Source: an uncultured Methanobrevibacter sp. (lineage in GTDB: Archaea; Methanobacteriota; Methanobacteria; Methanobacteriales; Methanobacteriaceae). Taken from it: a DNA stretch of 64,000 nt. Position numbers and translations under genes: made by a program. Below are positions 43,761 through 53,825 of this stretch, in pieces (positions within the stretch are counted from its first letter, which is position 1; each line of letters opens with the position of its first letter). The DNA lies in NCBI RefSeq assembly GCF_902764455.1, contig NZ_CACWVY010000002.1, forward strand, positions 33,926 to 97,925. Reading direction: 5' to 3'. Below the pieces are notes generated by a model that saw only the letters and a list, made by a program, of their open reading frames with translations, ran no database searches and was not told the origin of the DNA.

Positions 43761-44960
43761 TTATTTAAAATTAAACAAATATTCCGCAGCTGCAATAACT
43801 TCCTTATTTTCTTCTTTTGCAGCGTCTTTGACATTGTTGGAAATGTCGAAAAATATCTTATTAACTATAGAATTTGTTAAATTATTCAAAATTTTCTCAC
43901 TACCATCTACATCAGCCATCTTAACTAATGCTTTTTGAGTTTCACGTTGCCTTATATCTTCCATAGATGCTCTTAAACTACCAAGAAGATCTTCAACTTC
44001 CATTATTTTAAACGATTCTTTAAGTAAAATGAACTCTTCATCGATGATGTTTTCAGCTTCACCAAACTCCTTAATTCTAAGTTGAGTATTGATATCAGCA
44101 ATTTCTCTTAAATCATCAATATTAAATAATTTAACACCCAAATCAGAGACATCTTCAGTTATATCCCTCGGATTTGCAATATCAACCATCATAACATTTT
44201 CATAATCCATATCAATGTCTAAAATACGTTTTTTATTTATGATTGCATGAGGGGCGCTTGTTGCACTGATTACCAAATCGGCAGTGGCCAGATATTCCTC
44301 CAAGTCACTGAATAAAATAGCTTCACCACCTAAATCCTTAGCAAGCTCAACCGCAACATAATAAGTTCTGTTTGCAACAAAAATAGCATTCAAATCTTTT
44401 TCAGCAAGTGCCTTTGCAACCAATTTACCCATCTTTCCTGCACCAATGACAAGAACAGACTTATCGTCCAAGCTGCCCATATGTTTTTCAGCCAAATCAA
44501 TTGCAGCAGAACCGATAGAAACAGAACCTTTATTGATATTGGTTTTGTTTCTGACAACTTGGCCAACATGAATAGCTTTTGTAAAAATAGTATCTAGATC
44601 CCTGCCACAGTGATGCTCTTTAATAGCTTTATGTTTTGCATCTTTTACCTGGCCTAAAATCTGGTCTTCACCAACAATCATTGATTCCAAACCTGAAGTC
44701 ATACGTAGCAAATGCATTACAGCAGAAGAACCATATTCAATTATGATATTTTGATTTTCATGAGACAGCAATTCTTCATCTTCAGGAATATAGTCATTTT
44801 TAATGTAATACTCTTTTCTGTTACATGTGGAAATTTCAACATATTCCGTAATTGAAAATTTTTCCTGCAATTTCCAAAATAATTCATCAATATCCTTTGA
44901 AATATTCTCCATAGATTGAATATCTGCAATTTTATGGTCAACTCTTAAATTAAGTATCAC
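43761..44960 (-). CDS. hemA: Glutamyl-tRNA reductase
   Basis: A 399-residue enzyme that reduces glutamyl-tRNA to glutamate-1-semialdehyde, the first step of tetrapyrrole (heme/siroheme/F430/corrinoid) synthesis. The catalytic Cys-46 lies in ISTCNRKEYY. MLRMTSGLESMIVGEDQILGQVKDA and the NADPH domain VIGAGKMGKLVAKAL follow, with a C-terminal dimerisation helix domain. The start GTG 44960 overlaps the stop of the upstream Met8-type gene (GTGA), so the two are translationally coupled. Confidence 0.96.
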   Translation of the reverse strand: MILNLRVDHKIADIQSMENISKDIDELFWKLQEKFSITEYVEISTCNRKEYYIKNDYIPEDEELLSHENQNIIIEYGSSAVMHLLRMTSGLESMIVGEDQILGQVKDAKHKAIKEHHCGRDLDTIFTKAIHVGQVVRNKTNINKGSVSIGSAAIDLAEKHMGSLDDKSVLVIGAGKMGKLVAKALAEKDLNAIFVANRTYYVAVELAKDLGGEAILFSDLEEYLATADLVISATSAPHAIINKKRILDIDMDYENVMMVDIANPRDITEDVSDLGVKLFNIDDLREIADINTQLRIKEFGEAENIIDEEFILLKESFKIMEVEDLLGSLRASMEDIRQRETQKALVKMADVDGSEKILNNLTNSIVNKIFFDISNNVKDAAKEENKEVIAAAEYLFNFK

Positions 44961-45577
44961 GGCAATCCCCTTATTAAATTATCAATGTATGATTTAGCTT
45001 CATCAATCTGATTACTCTTAATAAATTCATTAATTTTTTCATCTTCAAAAATCTTGTAGAGATAATTGCGCCTTTCTTTTTGGTCATCTATTGATTCCTT
45101 CAGAATTGAGCGTGCATAATCCTGAAGCTCAATTTCCAGAATATCTTCATCAGTAATGACTGATTGAATTTTTTTTCTTAATTGGCGAGCCATTAATGGA
45201 CTTTTCCCATTAGTAAAAATAGATATTTCAATTTCTCCAATATTAAAGCTTGTAGGAACAATTACATTACCTTCATATGGCAAATCCGCCCGATTAACAA
45301 GTTTATCTCGAGCAATTTTAGAAACATGGTCTGACAACTCTTCATCGCCGCTTGCTATTACAACCAAATCTGACCATTCAACCAGTTCATCAACATCATC
45401 TAAAGGGCGCAAAACTGCACCTTTTGACTCTAATTCTTTAGACAAACTATTTCCTGCCAATTTTACATTGGCCCCATGGTCTAAAAATTTATTGGCTCTT
45501 CTAGTTGCTACTTCACCTGTGCCTAAAATAAAAACATTTAAATTAGAAGTTTTTAAATAAAGAGATGTCCAATCCAT
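44957..45577 (-). CDS. Precorrin-2 dehydrogenase / sirohydrochlorin-type enzyme (Met8p/CysG-N-like)
   Basis: A 206-residue NAD-dependent enzyme. It starts with LNVFILGTGEVATRRANKFLDHGANV, the Rossmann fold of Met8p/SirC, followed by the metal- and substrate-side region RADLPYEGNVIVPTSFNIGEIEISIFTNGKSPLMARQLRKKI, a strong family signature. It oxidises precorrin-2 to sirohydrochlorin, from which F430 and cobamides branch. ATG 45577 is preferred to ATG 45607, which would lie inside the upstream gene. It overlaps hemA by four bases. Confidence 0.9.
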   Translation of the reverse strand: MDWTSLYLKTSNLNVFILGTGEVATRRANKFLDHGANVKLAGNSLSKELESKGAVLRPLDDVDELVEWSDLVVIASGDEELSDHVSKIARDKLVNRADLPYEGNVIVPTSFNIGEIEISIFTNGKSPLMARQLRKKIQSVITDEDILEIELQDYARSILKESIDDQKERRNYLYKIFEDEKINEFIKSNQIDEAKSYIDNLIRGLP

Positions 45578-45578
45578 T

Positions 45579-46061
45579 TTAATCAGAATTTTCAAGAGAC
45601 TTTGCATGTAAAACTTTTACAGCTGCTCTTAAATCATTATTACATTCAGTTAAAACATTCATAGCTTCTAATTTAGATATATTAAATGTTTCAGCCAATG
45701 CTTCAGCCCTTTCATCAGGATCAGGTTTTTGAACTCCAACCAATCTTTCAGACAATTCTTTTTTCAAGTCCAAATAATCATCATGACTCATTCCCATATT
45801 TCTTAAAGTCATATCTCTTAACGGACAAGGTTTTGATGGTTTGCAGCACCATACAAGAGAACCGAAACAGGTCCCTGCCCCTTCGCCTAATCTAGTTTCT
45901 TTTGCAAATTGAGTTTTAATTTCTATGTACTCCTGCGGAGTTAAATTTACTTGTTGTAAAGCATTTAATACTGGACATGGTTTAATAGGCGGACAACAAA
46001 AAGCAAGCCCTCTAACGTCTCCCCCTCTACAAATATGAGACGGCGCATCTTCCCAAGTCAT
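45579..46061 (-). CDS. Methanogenesis-marker-9-type protein with UBA-like tail
   Basis: A 160-residue protein with two copies of a cysteine motif: [20 protein letters not shown] (about 11-30) and [20 protein letters not shown] (about 59-79). This pattern is the hallmark of methanogenesis marker protein 9, found in nearly all methanogens and of unknown chemistry. It is likely an Fe-S or metal site. The last 45 residues ([35 protein letters not shown]) look like a three-helix UBA-like domain. It is 2 nt upstream of the Met8-like gene and hemA, so a role in F430 synthesis is suggested by context. Confidence 0.78.
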   Translation of the reverse strand: MTWEDAPSHICRGGDVRGLAFCCPPIKPCPVLNALQQVNLTPQEYIEIKTQFAKETRLGEGAGTCFGSLVWCCKPSKPCPLRDMTLRNMGMSHDDYLDLKKELSERLVGVQKPDPDERAEALAETFNISKLEAMNVLTECNNDLRAAVKVLHAKSLENSD

Positions 46062-46227
46062 GATAAACCTCCAAAAATAATTTTTATACCTCTGTTAATA
46101 AAAATAATATAATAATATAATTTATTAAAACTTTGAATATATAATCTTTTTTATAGATAGCAATAAATATAATAAACTAAAGTTAAAATTTAAATCCTGA
46201 ATTAAAAAAAATACTATTTTGATTAAA

Positions 46228-46917
46228 ATGAGAAAGGAAACCATAATTATAGAAAATATAACTATCACCTTAGAGAGAAAAAACATTAAAAATATGTATT
46301 TACGCATATTGCCCCCAGATGGCGAAGTTAAAGTATCTGCACCATTATTTTTATCAGATGAAGACATTGCTAATTTTATTAAGTCAAAAAAAGATTGGAT
46401 TTTAAAAAAACAGAAACATATTGAAGACAACAATATAAAAGCTCCTCTAAAATATGACAACGGAGAAACACACTACCTGTGGGGAAATGAATACACATTG
46501 CAATTAATTTCAAATAAAAACTTTAAACATGCTTTAGTAGATAAAGAAAAATCAATTATTTATTTGCCGATTCCCAAAAGAAGCACAATTGACAAACGCC
46601 ATAAATTACTTAACGAGTTATACCGATTGGAAATGAAAAAAGCAGTCCCATCAGTTTTGGATAAATGCAGCAAAATCGTTGGAAAAACACCAAATGAAGT
46701 CAAAATAAGAAGCATGAAAAATTGGGGAAATTGCAATAAGAATAAACGGATTACTCTAAATTTAAATCTTGCTAAAAAAGATCCAGAATGTTTAGAATAT
46801 GTAATGATACATGAATTATGTCATTTAATAGAATTTAATCATGGAAAAAAATTTAAAAAATTAATGGAGAAATTCTGTCCAAATTGGAAAGAAATAAAAA
46901 AAAGATTAAATGAATAA
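46228..46917 (+). CDS. YgjP-like (DUF45/SprT-type) zinc metallopeptidase
   Basis: A 229-residue protein of the YgjP-like metallopeptidase family. The zinc motif is IHELCHLIEFNHGKKF (HExxH plus later His). The N-terminal part (RKNIKNMYLRILPPDGEVKVSAPLFLSDEDIANFIKSKKDWI) and NWGNCNKNKRITLNLNLA are the characteristic conserved pieces before it. Such proteins often accompany restriction or repair systems, but here it is a single gene between tetrapyrrole genes and atwA. ATG 46228 is taken over TTG 46219. Confidence 0.87.
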   Translation: MRKETIIIENITITLERKNIKNMYLRILPPDGEVKVSAPLFLSDEDIANFIKSKKDWILKKQKHIEDNNIKAPLKYDNGETHYLWGNEYTLQLISNKNFKHALVDKEKSIIYLPIPKRSTIDKRHKLLNELYRLEMKKAVPSVLDKCSKIVGKTPNEVKIRSMKNWGNCNKNKRITLNLNLAKKDPECLEYVMIHELCHLIEFNHGKKFKKLMEKFCPNWKEIKKRLNE

Positions 46918-46923
46918 GAAGAA

Positions 46924-48522
46924 TTATCTATCTTTAAGCATATCTTCTTTTTCATCTGGAGTTAATTGTTGTACAATTTCTTCAGGAGTACCTATATCTA
47001 ATAGTTTACCTCCCCTCATTAAAGCCGCCCTATCACAAACATCTAAAACAAAGTCCATATCGTGAGAAACAATAATAAATGTTTGTTCTAATTCGGTACG
47101 AGCTTTAAGGATAGAATCAGTTACAATAACTCTAGTAACAGGATCCATAGTACCTGTTGGTTCATCCAAAACAATAAGTTTAGGTTCTTTAATTAAAACT
47201 TGTGCAAGAGCAATCCTATGCTTTTCTCCTACACTTAATTGGTCAGGATATTTATCTAGAATATTAACTGCAACATCATCAGGGAAACCAACAGTTGTTA
47301 ATGCATGAATAGCCTTAATTTTACCAAATTCAGCAGGTAAATTTAAACTAATAGCATCAGTTAAGTTTCCTAAAATAGTTCTGTGAGGATATAATGAATA
47401 TTCCTGGTGCAATAAACCAATATACGGCATGATTCTTCCACGATTTAATGGACCCACCTTAGTCATGTCAATCCATTCATCACCAAGTTTAATGTCAATT
47501 CTACCACTGCTTGGCTCGGTTAATCCCATTAACATTCTAGTAGTTGTAGTCTTTCCGGAACCACTTAAACCAACAATTCCGAAAATCTCTTCATTATTAA
47601 TTGTTAAATTAACACCGTCAACAGCTTTAACTACTCCCCTTTCAATGGAGTAATAATGTTTTTTAACATCTTCCAATACTACTTCAGGTTCACCAAATTC
47701 AGGGATTTCAGGTTTTTTAGGGACAGGAACTGTCTCCATAAAGTGGTCAACAACTACTTGCGGTTCACCTTCTTCTTTAATTTGACCATTTTCTAACCAA
47801 ATAACATTGTCAGCAAGTTCAGTCATTACTTCTGGCCAGTGAGAAGTAATCAACATGGTGATTCCTTCATCTTTAACACCTTCTTTTAAGGTATTGTGAA
47901 GTTTTACAGCAGTTTGAGGATCCAAAGTACCAGTAGGTTCATCTGCTAAAAACATCATAGGATTTTTAGCCAATTGTCTAGCCAATACTACTCTTTGTTT
48001 TTCTCCACCACTTAAATCACGAGCAACGTGAGTGATTCTATGATTCATTTGAACCATTTCAAGCAATTCCAATGCAAAATAAATTTTTTCTTCATATTCT
48101 ACATCATCACTCATTGCTCTCATAACATTCTCAATTACGGTTTCTTCATCGTATAATGCAAAGTTACGTTGAAGCATAATGGAAATTCTTCTTTTAATAC
48201 TTGCAAATAATTTCCTTTCCGCATTATAAAAATCAACTTCTTTTGCTTCAAAAGTTCCTCCGCAGCTACATTTCTCTCCAGCATGAGACGGAGAATCGAC
48301 AGCCAAACAATCAGGACAAACAGCAATGTTAAGCATAATTTGACCTGCATCAGGTTTGTAATCTAATGTACCCCTGAGCATGTTAATTAAAACAGATTTT
48401 CCACTACCACTACGTCCTAAAATTCCTAAAGTCTCTCCCTCATTAATCTTTAAATTAATATCTTTAAGAACATCAACACCATCAAAAGTTTTTGTAATAT
48501 TCTTAAGTGTTATAAAATCCAT
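46924..48522 (-). CDS. atwA: Methyl-coenzyme M reductase activation component A2 (twin ABC ATPase)
   Basis: A 532-residue protein with two fused ABC ATPase domains and no membrane part. Domain 1: Walker A GRSGSGKS, signature DLSGGEKQR, Walker B FLADEPTG. An inserted cysteine element ([19 protein letters not shown]) is typical of component A2. Domain 2: Walker [27 protein letters not shown]2 provides ATP for the reductive activation of the F430 nickel in methyl-coenzyme M reductase. It is a single transcription unit with GGTGATTTC as ribosome site, coming after the convergent YgjP gene. Confidence 0.93.
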   Translation of the reverse strand: MDFITLKNITKTFDGVDVLKDINLKINEGETLGILGRSGSGKSVLINMLRGTLDYKPDAGQIMLNIAVCPDCLAVDSPSHAGEKCSCGGTFEAKEVDFYNAERKLFASIKRRISIMLQRNFALYDEETVIENVMRAMSDDVEYEEKIYFALELLEMVQMNHRITHVARDLSGGEKQRVVLARQLAKNPMMFLADEPTGTLDPQTAVKLHNTLKEGVKDEGITMLITSHWPEVMTELADNVIWLENGQIKEEGEPQVVVDHFMETVPVPKKPEIPEFGEPEVVLEDVKKHYYSIERGVVKAVDGVNLTINNEEIFGIVGLSGSGKTTTTRMLMGLTEPSSGRIDIKLGDEWIDMTKVGPLNRGRIMPYIGLLHQEYSLYPHRTILGNLTDAISLNLPAEFGKIKAIHALTTVGFPDDVAVNILDKYPDQLSVGEKHRIALAQVLIKEPKLIVLDEPTGTMDPVTRVIVTDSILKARTELEQTFIIVSHDMDFVLDVCDRAALMRGGKLLDIGTPEEIVQQLTPDEKEDMLKDR

Positions 48523-48595
48523 GAAATCACCTATTGAATTAATTTTTATTTTAAACTATTAATAATACTTTCTAATAACAATTGTTTTATGAATA

Positions 48596-49327
48596 TTAAA
48601 AATTAGCAATATTAAAATCTAAATTACCAGAAATAATTGAACGAGCTATTGAAAATCCATCCACTCCAGTATCAATCATTTTTTTGAGATTTTCCAAAGA
48701 ATTTACAGAGTTATTTCCAATAACTTTAATGTTAACATCATTACAAATATTTTTCAAAAGGTCATAATCAGCATCAAAGACGCCTTTTTTCATAGCATCA
48801 ATATGCAAATAATCTGCACCTGCATTTTCAATTATCTCAGATACCATTAACGTGTCGATACCCTCAACATTAGCTCTGATTTTTACTGAAACATCACAAT
48901 CAACATTATCAACCACTTTAGAAATATAATCTCCTAAATCAGGTCTTTTTAACATTTCCTGACCACAACCAATTGCTAAAATTTCATCTTGACGACAATG
49001 ACAGTTAATTTCAATGATATCCAATTCTTTAATTTTACCTAATTCAATAATTGGCTGTACAGTGGTTGACCTTACATTGGCAGATACTTTTACATCTTTA
49101 TGATTGCTTTTAATTGAAGCAACTTCATTTTCTATATGTGAAAAAATTTTTTCTAAAGGAAAATCGAATTCCTTCCTGCCCCGATTAATGATTTTTTTAC
49201 TTGCTTCAATTGTAGGTGCATCTAAACTGTATCCTCCCAAAGTAGCTACATTAAAACCGTAAGGAATAACTTTATTTAAAAATTCGGCATTAGTTATTCC
49301 TGCCATCGGCGCAACTACTTTAAGCAT
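48596..49327 (-). CDS. Dus-like flavin TIM-barrel protein of methanogens
   Basis: A 243-residue protein that starts VVAPMAGITNAEFLNKV, the opening of dihydrouridine synthases, and follows the same barrel (EINCHCRQDEILAIGCGQEM, VSVKIRANVEGID, YLHIDAMKKG, VIGNNSVNSLENLKKMIDTGVDGFSIAR). It lacks the C-terminal tRNA-binding domain and the standard Dus catalytic cysteine block (N-x-GCP is replaced by NCHCRQD). It is therefore an FMN protein of unknown substrate. It lies 8 nt after GTP cyclohydrolase III, at the end of the cofactor operon. Confidence 0.75.
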   Translation of the reverse strand: MLKVVAPMAGITNAEFLNKVIPYGFNVATLGGYSLDAPTIEASKKIINRGRKEFDFPLEKIFSHIENEVASIKSNHKDVKVSANVRSTTVQPIIELGKIKELDIIEINCHCRQDEILAIGCGQEMLKRPDLGDYISKVVDNVDCDVSVKIRANVEGIDTLMVSEIIENAGADYLHIDAMKKGVFDADYDLLKNICNDVNIKVIGNNSVNSLENLKKMIDTGVDGFSIARSIISGNLDFNIANF

Positions 49328-49335
49328 GATACTCC

Positions 49336-50097
49336 TCAGTATTCTTTTTCAATAACCCATGTCCACATTTCATTATTGTGGGCACGAATTTCTTCAAGAC
49401 CTATATCAGCCATATATGCTGCATCTTCAGCATTTTTTCCACGGCCAATACCTGCTTTAAGCTTTATTCCAATTTCTTCATCAATTTCAATCATAATTTC
49501 TTCAATTTCCTTTTCACTAAGTCCATTACATGGAGACATGAAGTTATCTCCACCGATGAAGAATAATAAAGCACCTTTTTTAATTAATTTTGTCATCAAA
49601 TAATGTTGAGCCTTATTAACCATAAAACTAGTATCAAAAGCAGATTCAATATCAGTTAATGTTTCTGTAACACTATTAATATCAATATGAGCTGCTTGAA
49701 CAAAACTGTCTTCTTCACTAACTAAACTATCAATAGCCAAAATTTCTTTTCTTTCACCAGATTGAGCACTTCCTGCTTTTTGAAGTGCGATAGTTGCTAA
49801 TTTTTGAGCTTCATGAGGAGTTTCAGCAGCACCCACACCCATACTAATGGTTATAGGATATCTATTTCTAATTGATCTTTGAATTCTTAAATGGTCTTCT
49901 TCATTTAGCCCATTTGAAATTGCAAGCAAATTATCAAATCTTGTAAAGAAAACTAATCCTTTCTTATTTCCGAAATGATTATTCAAATCAGCAAATAAGC
50001 TTGCTTGTAGCATTTGTAAGTCAGATTCTGTACGTGGTCTTGGAGTAACAGTCCAAGGACCATAATTATCAATTTGTATTAATGTCATTTGTATCAT
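49336..50097 (-). CDS. gch3: GTP cyclohydrolase III (archaeal, FAPy-forming)
   Basis: A 253-residue enzyme that makes 2-amino-5-formylamino-6-ribosylamino-4(3H)-pyrimidinone phosphate from GTP, the first step to riboflavin and the FO part of F420 in methanogens. The N-terminus [22 protein letters not shown], the cyclase-like FDNLLAI and [13 protein letters not shown] (metal-binding aspartate) and [22 protein letters not shown] match the Methanocaldococcus enzyme closely. The first ATG is kept because the MIQ start is conserved, though no strong ribosome site is seen. cofD is just upstream. Confidence 0.93.
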   Translation of the reverse strand: MIQMTLIQIDNYGPWTVTPRPRTESDLQMLQASLFADLNNHFGNKKGLVFFTRFDNLLAISNGLNEEDHLRIQRSIRNRYPITISMGVGAAETPHEAQKLATIALQKAGSAQSGERKEILAIDSLVSEEDSFVQAAHIDINSVTETLTDIESAFDTSFMVNKAQHYLMTKLIKKGALLFFIGGDNFMSPCNGLSEKEIEEIMIEIDEEIGIKLKAGIGRGKNAEDAAYMADIGLEEIRAHNNEMWTWVIEKEY

Positions 50098-50117
50098 TCA
50101 ATAATCCCTCTTAAAAA

Positions 50118-51023
50118 TTAAAGAATATTATTTATAATTGTTTGGGCTAAATTTTTTTTAGCACCTAAACTATTCATTATTGTATTTGTAACTGTTACCT
50201 TATTAACTATTTGATTTATTTCATCTTTCAAATTTTCATCTTCAGTATCAATTACAAAATTATCTAAAAAATCTTCATATAATGATGCAACACCAACTGA
50301 TGAAACATCAATATCCAAAGCCCTCATAAATTTACTAGCAGGGCCACTAACAGAGTCGGAACCAATAATAGGAGATACAGCCACCACATAAGTATTTTTT
50401 AATGCTTCTCTAACTCCTTCTAAAGATAATATTGGCAAAATTGAAGTAATTGGATTTGAAGGACCAATAATTACTGCATCAGAATTATTAATAGCCTCTA
50501 TAATTCCCGGAGCAGGTGAAACTTCAGAAAACTGTACATCCAAAACTTCAGGCTCCTGTTGATATTTGATTAAAAAATCATGAAATTCCAACTCACCAAT
50601 ATCAGTAATTATCTTAATATCGGACTGTTCATTACTCATAGGAAGTATTTTGCAAGTTAAACCCATATCCTTAGTTTGGATTTCACATGCTTTGGCCAAA
50701 CCATATTTTTCCATCAGTAAAGTCTTTTGTATTTTAGTTGCCCTGTCTTTATCACCTATTCTCAACAATTCAGGACAACCAAGTTCATTTAACCTTTCAT
50801 GAGTAATAAATGTATCATCTTTAATCCCATACCAGAATTCATCATTTATTATATCAGACATTGTATACAGAACAGTATCAATATCCGCTGATACATAAAC
50901 GCCTGAAAAATAATCATTTTCTAAAGTATTAACAATAATAGTTAATTCACTAGGATCAACAATCTCTTTCAATCCTTGCAATAACTTTGGAGTACCAGTT
51001 CCCCCAGATAAAACAGTAATCAT
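50118..51023 (-). CDS. cofD: 2-phospho-L-lactate transferase (CofD)
   Basis: A protein of about 301 residues that joins a lactyl-phosphate unit to FO to make F420-0. Blocks: TVLSGGTGTPKLLQGLKE (nucleotide loop), YFSGVYVSADIDTVLYTM, FWYGIKDDTFITHERL, RATKIQ and the GPSNPITSILPIL phosphate-binding region followed by PIIGSDSVSGPASKFM. ATG 51023 begins the conserved MITVLSGGTG sequence and has GTGAT just before it; ATG 51035, overlapping cofE, is an alternative. It is coupled to cofE. Confidence 0.93.
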   Translation of the reverse strand: MITVLSGGTGTPKLLQGLKEIVDPSELTIIVNTLENDYFSGVYVSADIDTVLYTMSDIINDEFWYGIKDDTFITHERLNELGCPELLRIGDKDRATKIQKTLLMEKYGLAKACEIQTKDMGLTCKILPMSNEQSDIKIITDIGELEFHDFLIKYQQEPEVLDVQFSEVSPAPGIIEAINNSDAVIIGPSNPITSILPILSLEGVREALKNTYVVAVSPIIGSDSVSGPASKFMRALDIDVSSVGVASLYEDFLDNFVIDTEDENLKDEINQIVNKVTVTNTIMNSLGAKKNLAQTIINNIL

Positions 51024-51031
51024 GAAATCAC

Positions 51032-51796
51032 TCATTTTCTAAATACATCAAATTCTTTCGGCATGAGCAAATCGTTAATGTTTGAATCAACATTTCTTAG
51101 TTCATCAAAATTATTAAATCCTCGAATTAAAACTACCGGCAAACCTTCATCAGCCTGACCCATTACAAGTGATGCTGCAGCAGACAATTCGTCAGCAGTT
51201 GCAACTTCAGTGGTTTCAAGTTCACGGCCATACAAATCTTTTTCACCGACCCTTCTCCAAAGTGGAGAAATTCCAGAACATCCAATGGCAGTTCCAATAG
51301 CTCCAAATCTAAATGCTCTTCCTTGAGTATCAGTTATTATAACTGCAATTTCTTCACCAAATTCATTTTCCAAATATTCTCTTATTTCAAAAGCTGATTT
51401 ATCTGCATCAACAGGCATTGGAGTAGCTAAACCTTCAGCTGCATTTGATTCATCGATTCCGGCATTGGCACAGACAAAACCATGCCTGGTTTCAGTAATA
51501 ATGAAACTGGGACCTACTCTAACAACTTCTTTTGATTCCTGTAAAATTGCTTCAACAAGTTGGGGGTCTTTATTAGATTCTTCAGCCAATTCTAAAGCTT
51601 GTTTTGAAGGGGTTAAATCATCCAATTTAATAAAATTTCCTTCAGCTTTTGAAATTAAAGTTTCAGCAATGAGAATAATATCTCCATGATTAAGCATACA
51701 CCCCTGTTTATTGATTGCATCTTTAATAATTATTGAAATATCATCAGTGTCATCAACAATTGGAATATGCTCTAACCCTATTAATTCTATTGTCAT
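51032..51796 (-). CDS. cofE: Coenzyme F420-0:L-glutamate ligase (CofE)
   Basis: A 254-residue GTP-dependent ligase that adds two glutamates to F420-0. Family blocks: [18 protein letters not shown], the [28 protein letters not shown] segment, [25 protein letters not shown] (metal and GTP site) and [23 protein letters not shown]. It completes F420, needed by the hydrogenases and by the FrhB-type glutamate synthase subunit in this window. It overlaps the alternative cofD start and follows purO by 33 nt. Confidence 0.95.
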   Translation of the reverse strand: MTIELIGLEHIPIVDDTDDISIIIKDAINKQGCMLNHGDIILIAETLISKAEGNFIKLDDLTPSKQALELAEESNKDPQLVEAILQESKEVVRVGPSFIITETRHGFVCANAGIDESNAAEGLATPMPVDADKSAFEIREYLENEFGEEIAVIITDTQGRAFRFGAIGTAIGCSGISPLWRRVGEKDLYGRELETTEVATADELSAAASLVMGQADEGLPVVLIRGFNNFDELRNVDSNINDLLMPKEFDVFRK

Positions 51797-51829
51797 AATA
51801 TCATCTAAAAAATTTAAAAAAAAATAAAA

Positions 51830-52456
51830 TTATGGATTATAGACATCAATTGTCCATTCTCCATCAAATACTGCTGCACAGGAAGTAACGGGCTTTTTAT
51901 AATTAGCAAAAGTACCCTCATCAAAAATAAATTTAGCAGAATCAGCAGCAGTTTTTGCATCAAATTCAACTAAATCGTGGACTTGACTTCCATATGTTGA
52001 AATAAAAACAGCATCGCCATAAGGAACTTGTTCAACCAATATTTTTTTATCATTAGCAATTCCAATATAACATTCATATTCGTCTTTTTTATTAGTTGAT
52101 GTAACAACAGCCGCAATTCTTGGAGTATGATAATCATCTTTTTCATAATCCATAGTAAGCAATGAATATGCAATTGCATCTTTAATATTCATTCCTATAG
52201 CAATTTTATCTGCTATGACATCAGTATGAGAACCATTTGATACAATAGCCATGTCCCTTACAATACGGACACAGTTATAAGTAATATATGTGTTCTCAAA
52301 AATATCCTTCTCAAAACCTTCTTTTGGAACAATCGCAGCACGATTTTCAAATTTTAAACATTGCCTATTTGGAAATGACCTGCTTGAAACACGATATGCA
52401 ACAAAAGGTTTACCATCACTATTCATTCCTGTTGATAATATTCTACCAGTATACAC
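51830..52456 (-). CDS. purO: IMP cyclohydrolase, archaeal PurO
   Basis: A 208-residue enzyme for the last step to IMP, replacing the bacterial PurH domain. Conserved: [96 protein letters not shown]. The start is set at GTG 52456, where the sequence VYTGRIL matches the short N-terminus of other PurO proteins and GGGGGA is 7 nt upstream. TTG 52471 would be a longer option. It connects to GTP, the substrate of gch3. Confidence 0.94.
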   Translation of the reverse strand: MYTGRILSTGMNSDGKPFVAYRVSSRSFPNRQCLKFENRAAIVPKEGFEKDIFENTYITYNCVRIVRDMAIVSNGSHTDVIADKIAIGMNIKDAIAYSLLTMDYEKDDYHTPRIAAVVTSTNKKDEYECYIGIANDKKILVEQVPYGDAVFISTYGSQVHDLVEFDAKTAADSAKFIFDEGTFANYKKPVTSCAAVFDGEWTIDVYNP

Positions 52457-52472
52457 TCTAATTTCCCCCAAA

Positions 52473-52886
52473 TTATAACTCTGGACGATGAACCGCCTTA
52501 TCTACAGGCACATCAGGAGGTGTTGTAATGACAACTTCACCAGGTTTAATTGAAACTTCACCCTGGTCGATTACCTTAGCCTGAACACCGACAGCTCCTC
52601 CCGAGATTGCATCGGATCTATCTTGACCATTTACAGTAACTTTATGCAGATTTGCCACTGGCACTACATAATATTCCTGGTCACCGGAAACATCAGTAAC
52701 ATTTGGTTTTCCTGTAGCATCAGATGCAACATCAGAATCATCAGTTTGAACTTCAGTAGCTGAAAAATTACTTGTAACAACTAAAAAAATCATTATTGTG
52801 AAAAGAATATCAATAAAAGGAACTAAATTGATACTTGGTTTTTGACCCAAAACTTTCTTTTTATGTTTTTTAACATCAATTGCCAT
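52473..52886 (-). CDS. ExbD/TolR-family proton-channel protein
   Basis: A 137-residue protein. A short basic N-terminus leads to a single membrane helix with the essential aspartate, Asp-26, in [20 protein letters not shown], as in ExbD/TolR. The remaining 90 residues would be outside the cell and are rich in Asp, Val and Thr. ExbB/ExbD use the proton gradient to move or remodel envelope structures. An archaeon with no outer membrane and no visible TonB needs a different partner. It lies 8 nt after exbB. Confidence 0.88.
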   Translation of the reverse strand: MAIDVKKHKKKVLGQKPSINLVPFIDILFTIMIFLVVTSNFSATEVQTDDSDVASDATGKPNVTDVSGDQEYYVVPVANLHKVTVNGQDRSDAISGGAVGVQAKVIDQGEVSIKPGEVVITTPPDVPVDKAVHRPEL

Positions 52887-52894
52887 CTAATCAC

Positions 52895-53734
52895 CTATTG
52901 TTTTAGTTTACTTTCAGTAATTTCAGCATTAACATTACATTTTTCTAAAATAATATTTGAAATACTCTTATCCAACATACTAGGCTTAAAAGAAACCTTA
53001 ATATTAGCATAAGGGTCAGAAATTAATCTTGTATTAACAACACCTTCAGCTTCCTGTAAAGCTTCAAGTGCACATTCTACATTTGAATCTACTCTTACTT
53101 TAACTACAGCAAAACCCCAATTGGTCATTTTTGTAGCTAACTCAATTTTATCCATTTCAGATTCGATAAGGTCTTGAATGTATGAATAAATAGGCAATAA
53201 AATAATTGCCACTAAAAGACCCATAATTGTGGTTGTCAAAGCAACATAAATACCTTCGGCCATAGCTGCGGAATCAGGATGAACTCCTAATGATTTAAAT
53301 GTCATCCAAATACCAATTACAGTACCAATTAATCCTAAAAAAGGAGCTAATTCAGTAATTGTTCTAATGGTACTTAATCCTTTGGTCATTTTTGCCACTT
53401 CAACGATGAAAATCTGTTCCATACTTTCTTCAACTTCAGTTTTGTTTTTATAACCAATTTTTAAAGTTTCAGAAATAATCTTAGAAATAGGATTTTTAAA
53501 TCCGTTAATTTGTTTTAAAGCTTCAACTGCACCGCCCCTTTCCATTGAAGCAGTAACAACACCAAATATCTCAGTAGTGTCAACTTTACTAATTTTTCTA
53601 AGATAAGCAATCTTTCTTATTGCAATAATCAAACCATAAATACCAATAAAAAGAATGATGTATGTTATGATTCCACCTTGAGTGAATATGTCTACAATAC
53701 CATCAAGAAATGGAGCAATATATTCAATAATCAT
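52895..53734 (-). CDS. ExbB/TolQ/MotA-family proton-channel protein
   Basis: A 279-residue protein with three membrane helices. The conserved MotA/TolQ/ExbB domain appears in ELAPFLGLIGTVIGIWMTFKSLG and AEGIYVALTTTIMGLLVAIILLPIYSYIQ. The last helix pair provides the Thr and Gly residues of the proton path together with ExbD Asp-26. An extra C-terminal cytoplasmic domain of about 70 residues (VKVRVDSNVECALEALQEAEGVVNTRLI) is not found in E. coli ExbB and may be a regulatory ferredoxin-like fold. The AGAGGATAAT site supports the start. Confidence 0.88.
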   Translation of the reverse strand: MIIEYIAPFLDGIVDIFTQGGIITYIILFIGIYGLIIAIRKIAYLRKISKVDTTEIFGVVTASMERGGAVEALKQINGFKNPISKIISETLKIGYKNKTEVEESMEQIFIVEVAKMTKGLSTIRTITELAPFLGLIGTVIGIWMTFKSLGVHPDSAAMAEGIYVALTTTIMGLLVAIILLPIYSYIQDLIESEMDKIELATKMTNWGFAVVKVRVDSNVECALEALQEAEGVVNTRLISDPYANIKVSFKPSMLDKSISNIILEKCNVNAEITESKLKQ

Positions 53735-53825
53735 ATTATCCTCTAAATAAATATCAATTTAAAAAGTTTATAAAATTAGTTATATTGGTTCATATACTTA
53801 AATATTATTTAAAAACTAGAAGGAA

